The notes under the pieces are model-generated. The model did no database searches. It was given only the letters and a program-made list of their open reading frames with translations, and was not told the origin of the DNA. A stretch of DNA of 64,000 nt, taken from assembly GCA_037576195.1 (NCBI GenBank), contig CM075101.1, positions 11,222,001 to 11,286,000 of the forward strand. Reading direction: 5' to 3'. This stretch comes from Phytoseiulus persimilis (taxonomy: Eukaryota; Arthropoda; Arachnida; Mesostigmata; Phytoseiidae). A program made the translations under genes and the position numbers. Position 1 is the first letter of the stretch. Each line of letters opens with the position of its first letter. Below, piece after piece: positions 58,453 to 64,000 of the stretch.

Positions 58453-61250
58453 TCCTGGAGGGGTGATTTCGAGACCAATAAGGCCATTACTTCCCAACTC
58501 TTGAGGGGTGATTCCGAGACCAATCTGGCCATTACTTTACAACTCTGGAGGGTTGATTCCGAGACCAATCTGACTATCACTTTCCAAGTCTGGAGGGGTG
58601 ATTCCGAGACCAATCTGGCCATTACTTTCCAACTCTGGAGGGGTGATTCCGAGACCAATCTGGCCATTACTTCCCAATTCTGGAGGGGTGATTCCGAGAC
58701 CAATCTTGCCATTAGTTTTCAACTCTGGAGGGGTGATTCCGGTGCCAATCTGGCCATTAGTTTCCAACTCTGGAAGGGTGATTCCGGTATCAATCTCGCC
58801 ATTAGTTTCCAACTCTGGAGGGGTGATTCCGGTACCAATCTGGCCATTACTTTCCAACTCTGGAGGGTTGATTCCGAGACCAATCTGACTATCACTTTCC
58901 AAGTCTGGAGGGGTGATTCCGAGACCAATTTGGCCATTACTTCCCAACTCTAGAGGGGTGATTCCGAGACCAATCTGGCCATTACTTTCCAACTCTGGAG
59001 GGGTGATTCCGAGACCAATCTGGCCATTACTTTCCAACTCTGGAGGGGTGATTCCGAGACCAATCTTGCCATTAGTTTTCAACTCTGGAGGGGTGATTCC
59101 GGTGCCAATCTGGCCATTAGTTTCCAACTCTGGAAGGGTGATTCCGGTATCAATCTCGCCATTAATTTCCAACTCTGGAGGGGTGATTCCGGTACCAATC
59201 TGACTATCACTTTCCAAGTCTGGAGGGTTGATTCCGAGACCAATCTGACTATCACTTTCCAAGTCTGGAGGGGTGATTCCGAGACCAATTTGGCCATTAC
59301 TTTCCAACTCTGGAGGGGTGATTCCGAGACCAATCTGGCCATTACTTTCCAACTCTGGAGGGGTGATTCCGAGACCAATCTGGCCATTACTTTCCAACTC
59401 TGGAGGGGTGATTCTGAGACCAATCTGGCCATCACTTTCCAACTCTGGAGGGGTGATTCCGAGACCAATCTGGCCATTAGTTTCCAACTCTGGAGGGGTG
59501 ATTCCGGTGCCAATCTGGCCATTAGTTTCCAACTCTGGAGGGGTGATTCCGGTACCTATCTGGCCATTACTTTCCAACTCTGGAGGGGGGATTCTGAGAC
59601 CAATCTGGCCATTACTTTCCAACTCTGGAGGGGGGATTCTGAGACCAATCTGGCCATTACTTTCGAACTCTGGAGGGGTTATTCCGAGACCAATCTGGCC
59701 ATTACTTTCCAACTCTGGAGGGGTGATTCCGAGACCAATCTGGCCATTAGTTTCCAACTCTGGAGGGGTGATTCCGGTATCAATCTGGCCATTACTTTCC
59801 AACTCTGGAGGGGTGATTCCGGGAGCAATCTGAGCATTACTTTCCAACTCTGGGGGGGGGATCGCGAGACCAATCTGGCCATTACTTTCCAACTCTGGAG
59901 GGGTGATTCTGAGACCAATCTGGCCATTACTTTCCAACTGTGGAGGGGTGATTCTGAGACCAATTCGGCCATTACTTTCCAACTTTGGAGGGGTGATTCC
60001 GAGACCAATCTGGCCATTACTTTCCAACTCTGGAGGGGTTATTCCGAGACCAATCTGGCCATTACTTTCCAACTCTGGAGGGGTGATTCCGAGACCAATC
60101 TGGCCATTAGTTTTCAACTCTGGAGGGGTGATTCCGAGACCAATCTGGCCATTACTTTCCAACTCTGGAGGGGTGATTCCGGAACCTATCTGGCAATTAC
60201 TTTCCAACTCTGGAGGGGTGATTCCGGTATCAATCTGGCCATTACTTTCCAACTCTGGAGGGGTGATTCCGAGACCAATCTGGCCATCACTTCCCAACTC
60301 TGGAGGGGTGATTCCAAGACCAATCCGGCCATTACTTTCCAACTCTGGAGGGGTGATTCCGAGACCAATCCGGCTATTACTTTCCAACTCTGGAGGGGTG
60401 ATTCCGGGACCAATCTGGCCATAACATTCCAACTCTGGAGGGGTGATTCCGGGACCGATCTGACCATCACTTCCCAACTCTGGAGGGGTGATTCCGAGAC
60501 CAATCCGGCCATTACTTTCCAACTCTGGAGGGGTGATTCCGAGACCAATCCGGCTATTACTTTCCAACTCTGGAGGGGTGATTCCGGGACCAATCTGGCC
60601 ATTACTTTCCAACTCTGGAGGGGTGATTCTGAGACCAATCTGGCCATCACTTTCCAACTCTGGAGGGGTGATTCCGAGACTAATCTGGCCATTAGTTTCC
60701 AACTCTGGAGGGGTGATTCCGGTGCCAATCTGGCCATTAGTTTCCAACTCTGGAGGGGTGATTCCGGTACCAATCTGGCCATTACTTTCCAACTCTGGAG
60801 GGGGGATTCTGAGACCAATCTGGCCATTACTTTCCAACTCTGGAGGGGTGATTCCGAGACCAATCTTGCCATTAGTTTTCAACTCTGGAGGGGTGATTCC
60901 GGTACCAATCTGGCCATTACTTTCCAACTCTGGAGGGGGGATTCTGAGACCAATCTGGCCATTACTTTCCAACTCTGGAGGGGTGATTCCGAGACCAATC
61001 TGGCCGTTAGTTTTCAACTCTGGAGGGGTGATTCCGGTGCCAATCTGGCCATTAGTTTCCAACTCTGGAGGGGTGATTCCGAGACCAATCTGGCCATTAG
61101 TTTCCAGCTCTGGAGGGGTGATTCCGAGACAAATCTAAGCATACTTTTCAAAACCTGGAGGGGTGATTCCGGGACCAATCTGACCATGCTTCTCCGAATC
61201 TGGAGGGGTGATTACGACACCAATCTGACCATACTTCTCGAGACCATGAT
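58453..61250. repeat. 45-bp minisatellite, about 62 tandem copies
   Basis: The unit is 45 bp and includes ggaggggtgattccgagacc followed by aatctggccattactttcca. Copies differ by a few recurrent substitutions, such as gagacc/ggtgcc/ggtatc and ctggcc/cttgcc. The variants recur as higher-order repeats. The marker 'gggttgattcc' recurs at 58551, 58866 and 59226, spaced 315 and 360 bp (7 and 8 units). 'ccaatccggcc' blocks recur 180 bp apart near 60320 and 60500. Edge units (61140-61250) are the most decayed. Since 45 is a multiple of 3, several frames stay open: 841 codons on - (58537-61062) and 657 on + (59290-61263). I read this as noncoding satellite. Confidence 0.95.
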
Positions 61251-61405
61251 GCTGACCAAGTGAAGAGAGGGGAAAGTGCCTCGATTCCAGGTCAGAACCC
61301 TTTCGAGAATCGGTGGCCACTCCCGAAGGTCTCATGACACTACATTTAAGGCGATGTGTGTCTGTCAGCAGTAGACTCCCGAAGCAAGGGACGGGTCGGC
61401 CAGCG

Positions 61406-61427
61406 TAGTCGGCCGAAGGCCGGCTAG
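61406..61427 (+). other. Helitron-like 3' terminus: hairpin plus CTAG (unit A)
   Basis: TAGTCGGCC pairs with GGCCGGCTA around GAA, nine pairs with one T-G wobble, and the unit ends CTAG at 61424-61427. The next base begins the AT-rich 5' end of unit B with no spacer. Confidence 0.75.
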
Positions 61428-61570
61428 TATATATATAAAAATCCAGGGTCTGTTCGTTTGTCCTCAATAGACTCCTCCGGTATTGATCGGATCGACGTGG
61501 AACAAACTGCGTAATGTGGGGCGGCTCACCGGGAAGGACATAGGCCACCCACCCCTTCCTCCTCAGCCTG

Positions 61571-62394
61571 CCGCCCTCCCTCTTTCGATCTTGGGCCCGA
61601 TACCGTGGAACATAGCGTACGACGGCGTTCTCAGAATTCGGCTCCCTCCAAACTCCGCCACCTTGGCCTGCGCCGACGATCTGGCCCTGCTGACCACCGT
61701 GCTGGATACCAAGCTCTTGCAGATGTATGCGAATGAGAGTCTCGCTTCCATCTCATCTTGGATGTCGGACGAGGGCCTGCGCATGGCGCCACACAAATCG
61801 TTGGCCATCTTTCTGAACGGCCGAAAGCCCCCGCCTTCCTCAATCGATATCCGATCCGACGGAGAACAAATTGTGGTGACCAGCACTGCCAAGTACCTGG
61901 GCGTCTTACTAGACACCGGGCTGACAGGGAAGGCCCACTATGATATACGCGATGGCGAAGACGACCGAGGCAACCCAGGCACTCTCAAGACTCTTCCCCC
62001 GAGGTTTGGTTCTCGGCCGGTGGACGGGCCCACGCTGGTGAGCCTAATGCTCAAGGGAAGCAAAGAGTGTCGAGCCGTCGCAGCGCTCGCTGCCGGTTTG
62101 ATTTCGTACGAGAATCGAACCCTCAAGGCTCATATTGACCGCTACCTAGCGGCTCGACAGCATGCGCCAGCCCAGCCCACGGGCTCCGCGGTCCGGTAGA
62201 TCGGAAGGATAAGAAGGGGACCCGTAGTTATTCCCACTGAGGGACGTGCCGGGTTCCCTCCCCTGTTCGCAGGGCCAATAGAGGATAAAGGTTTTAAAAG
62301 GTATTGGCTCCTGCACTTTCACGGGTCGAGCTTGGATCAACAATTCCGTTGATTCCGATAAACGCATTTCGCGTGAAAAAAGAAGAAAAAAAAA
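61571..62394 (+). pseudogene. 5'-truncated R1-like non-LTR retroelement (reverse transcriptase fragment)
   Basis: The + frame contains LGPIPWNIAYDG, then LPPNSATLACADDLALL, in which CADD stands where the catalytic YADD box of reverse transcriptase would be. SSWMSDEGLRMAPHKS and AKYLGVLLDTGLTGKAHYDI follow. This order is typical of the R1/jockey-type fingers-palm region. A frameshift follows, since another frame reads MAKTTEATQALSRLFP as in R1 relatives, and a stop at 62197-62199 ends the frame. The fragment ends in an A-rich tail (62376-62394), which fits a retroposed 3' end. The N-terminal RT, endonuclease and gag parts are absent. It is inactive. Confidence 0.8.
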
Positions 62395-62419
62395 CATGTG
62401 GTACCGGGATCTATCTCAG

Positions 62420-62470
62420 CACGCTTCTCGGAGTCTGGGAAGGTGATTCCGCGGTCGCTCTGACCCATTC
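62420..62470 (+). repeat. Single decayed minisatellite unit in unit B
   Basis: 'gtctgggaaggtgattccgc' followed by 'ggtcgctctgaccca' aligns with one 45-bp unit of the unit A minisatellite. Unit B therefore descends from a repeat-bearing ancestor or kept one copy. Confidence 0.6.
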
Positions 62471-62683
62471 GAGAGGTAGAAATGTACCCCCTTGCCGGAA
62501 CTTGCCAGATTGTGTTTGTTCCCATGTATGAACGGGATACTAATCTCAACCATGAGGCGCACTGCCCCGATACTATGCTGGCGAGAATCGGTGGCCACTC
62601 CCGAAGGTCTCATGACACTACATGTAAGGCAACGTGTGTCTGTCAGCAGTAGACTCCCGAAGCGAGGGACGGGCCAGCTAGCG

Positions 62684-62705
62684 TAGTCGGCCGAAGGCCG
62701 GCTAG
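62684..62705 (+). other. Helitron-like 3' terminus: hairpin plus CTAG (unit B)
   Basis: It has the same hairpin and CTAG end as at 61406-61427. TC at 62706-62707 begins the next unit (tctatcataaaaatcc), giving an exact CTAG|TC junction. Confidence 0.78.
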
Positions 62706-64000
62706 TCTATCATAAAAATCCACTTCTTCGAATGTCCTGGATGGACTTCCACGCGACTGATCGAATCGACATGGAACTGGCGGCATGTTGTGGAGTGGTT
62801 CACTAGGATGGACGAAGACTTTCCGGGCACAATGAAGGTGCTTCCGGGAGCAATCCGACCGTACTCTCGGAAACCTAGGAGGGGTAGGGGATCCCGAGGT
62901 CGATCTGACCATACTCTGCGGACCCTAAGGAGGTGCTTCCGGGATCGATCTTTTCATATTCTCGGGAGTTCTGGGAGGTGGCTCCGGTCGGGTACCAGTT
63001 ACCCGAATCCCAGTTAATCGTATTTCACTTCCCCGGATCCCAGTAACCCGAATCCAAATCACCCTCTCTCACCGCTAAATCCTCATGCGTTGAAGCTCCT
63101 TGTGCTTAGCGATTCGGGCGCCGATAGAACTTCGGAAGTTCGACCCAACCGGTTCTACCTTTCCCTCGAGAATGACGTTACCCGAGAGTTCCAGTCTCCT
63201 ATCTCGCTTGAAGTTTCCAATGTTCCTACTGGGACTCCAAAAGTCATCCTCCACAGTGAAGTATGGTTCTCAATATTCTTATCTTGATGCTCTCTTGTTG
63301 ATTTATCGGTCGAAAATAAACCCTGTCATCGCCTGCTCTGCCGCGCGCTTTTTGGGAAATCCGGCTCTATGCCGGAGGACCTTCTTTGTTTTCCGGCTGA
63401 ACCTCTCAGCCAGCCCTCAGAAGTGTCCCGGAATCACCTTTCGGTATTGCTTCAGTAACACTCCCTATCGCCTCGCAAATCCCATTGCGGGCGGTGGGCT
63501 TGGGTCTTAAGATGGTTCAGATATAATTCTGATATAAATTGAATCCTCTTTTTACCACTAAAGAAATTTGTCGGAGGACCTGGCTGATCCCCGTGAGTTT
63601 TTGCTCGTGGGTTTCCATGATTCTCAAGCGATATTTGTATTCCGCACGATTTGTGGAAATACATTGTACACTGCGCTATACTCCACTGCACGAAAACTTC
63701 GTCGTATATTCCAATGGGTTCCACCCTTGTTGCGTCAGTGGAGTGAATATCTCTTTCAGTCAGGGCTCAAGAGCGTAAGGATTCGGCAGTGAGAGAGAGT
63801 AATCTGGATTCGGGTAAGTGGGATTCGGGTAACTGGCGTAGGACGGTGGCTCCGGGGTCGTTCTCACCACACTCCTCGCAGTCTAGGTAGGTGAATCCAG
63901 GATGGGTCTGAGCATACTTTAGACAGACAACACGCACAGACTAGCCGAATGAGGAGATAGTTCACCAATGCTGCTGACCCATCCGAGAGGCAGAAAACCT
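62706..64000 (+). mobile_element. Helitron-like unit C, incomplete at the window end
   Basis: It starts tctatcataaaaatcc directly after the CTAG of unit B. A diverged 5' block (gatcgaatcgacatggaact) parallels that of units A and B. The interior holds decayed 45-bp units at about 62830-62990 and again at 63840-63920. They are interrupted by a separate element with terminal inverted repeats. 'gacccatccgagaggcagaaa' near the window end matches 'gacccattcgagaggtagaaa' in unit B (about 62461). The 3' terminus lies outside the window. Confidence 0.62.
62996..63835. mobile_element. 840-bp element with 21-bp terminal inverted repeats
   Basis: The left end (62996-63016) and the reverse complement of the right end (63815-63835) share CAGTTACCCGAATCCCA and differ at one of 21 positions. 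A second inverted pair lies just inside: AACCCGAATCC near 63045 and GGATTCGGGTAA near 63806. TA dinucleotides lie at 62993-62994 and 63839-63840, one and three bases outside the ends. CAG-beginning ends and TA targets suit pogo/Tc1-mariner type MITEs. No transposase is recognisable inside (63090-63790). It interrupts decayed minisatellite of unit C. Confidence 0.7.

Larger units (their letters stand above)
58111..61427 (+). mobile_element. Helitron-like non-autonomous unit A carrying a minisatellite
   Basis: The 5' end is an AT-rich tract (tctatatatata...aaaatccagg) followed by a (GTTT)n run and a conserved block 'attgatcggatcgac'. It shares 58111-58256 with unit B (61428-61557). The 3' end is a 123-bp terminus identical in layout to that of unit B, with a hairpin at 61406-61426 and a terminal CTAG. 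TC...CTAG ends plus a 3' hairpin, without terminal inverted repeats, are Helitron features. No Rep/helicase is encoded, so any mobility would depend on another element. A second TC start, tctatcataaaaattcc at about 58438, is like the start of unit C and lies just before the minisatellite, so unit A may itself be two fused units. Confidence 0.72.
61428..62705 (+). mobile_element. Helitron-like unit B with inserted R1-like fragment
   Basis: It begins tatatatataaaaatccagg directly after the CTAG of unit A and shares about 125 bp of 5' sequence with it (61428-61557). It ends with the same 123-bp terminus (62583-62705). Its interior differs: a truncated non-LTR retroelement occupies about 61571-62394, followed by a single decayed minisatellite unit near 62425-62470. 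Sharing only the ends is what a Helitron family with changeable cargo would look like. Confidence 0.72.

Noticed and set aside
58537..61062. 841-codon frame as a repetitive structural protein gene
   Set aside because: Three other frames are open as well, the unit length is divisible by three, and decayed units lie outside the frame. All of this fits noncoding minisatellite.
58081..61263. CRISPR-like repeat array
   Set aside because: The 45-bp units are contiguous with no unique spacers, and the host is an animal.
63100..63510. 136-codon + frame inside the TIR element as a transposase
   Set aside because: No DDE, helix-turn-helix or CENP-B motif is visible on either strand, so I leave it uncalled.

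Overview
This window is animal nuclear DNA, most likely arthropod. The evidence is spliced genes with GT-AG introns, an optomotor-blind/TBX2-3 type T-box domain, a wurst/DNAJC22 membrane co-chaperone, an Spt4 gene, and relics of Transib, hAT, Helitron and R1-like mobile elements. Gene density is low. A chelicerate (mite-like) source is a guess that the sequence cannot settle. Most long open frames here are not genes: stops are sparse on both strands and the long frames show no family resemblance.

Layout. (1) About 1-18.3 kb belongs to the 3' part of a T-box transcription factor on the + strand. T-box exons lie at 8908-9175 and 16724-16947, and a terminal exon at 17050-17956. They are separated by a 7.5-kb and a 102-bp intron, and all phases agree. 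The exon carrying the start codon and the beginning of the T-box was not found, so it is probably upstream of the window. (2) About 18.3-45.6 kb has no gene I can defend. It holds three weak exon candidates and a TATA motif followed by a perfect hairpin near 27.74 kb. (3) About 45.6-53 kb is a transposon graveyard surrounding one intact housekeeping gene. A broken Transib/RAG1-type transposase lies at 45.66-47.1 kb. SPT4 lies at 48109-48793 with three exons encoding 116 residues. A broken BED-finger, hAT-type transposase at 52.25-52.74 kb is bracketed by an inverted repeat pair. (4) A single-exon DNAJC22/wurst gene lies at 54454-55518 on the - strand. (5) About 57.9 kb to the window end is a head-to-tail array of non-autonomous Helitron-like units.

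The Helitron-like array is the most unusual part. Two units end in the same 123-bp 3' terminus, with a GC-rich hairpin and terminal CTAG. Each terminus is followed at once by the 5' end of the next unit. The first unit carries about 62 copies of a 45-bp minisatellite (2.8 kb) with higher-order periods of 315-360 bp and 180 bp. Because 45 is divisible by 3, the minisatellite stays open in four frames, including an 841-codon frame on the - strand. The second unit holds a 5'-truncated R1-like reverse transcriptase fragment with an A-rich tail. The third holds an 840-bp element with 21-bp terminal inverted repeats, inserted in decayed minisatellite. The three genes act in unrelated pathways: patterning transcription, transcription elongation, and endocytosis/chaperoning. 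No operon-like logic links them.
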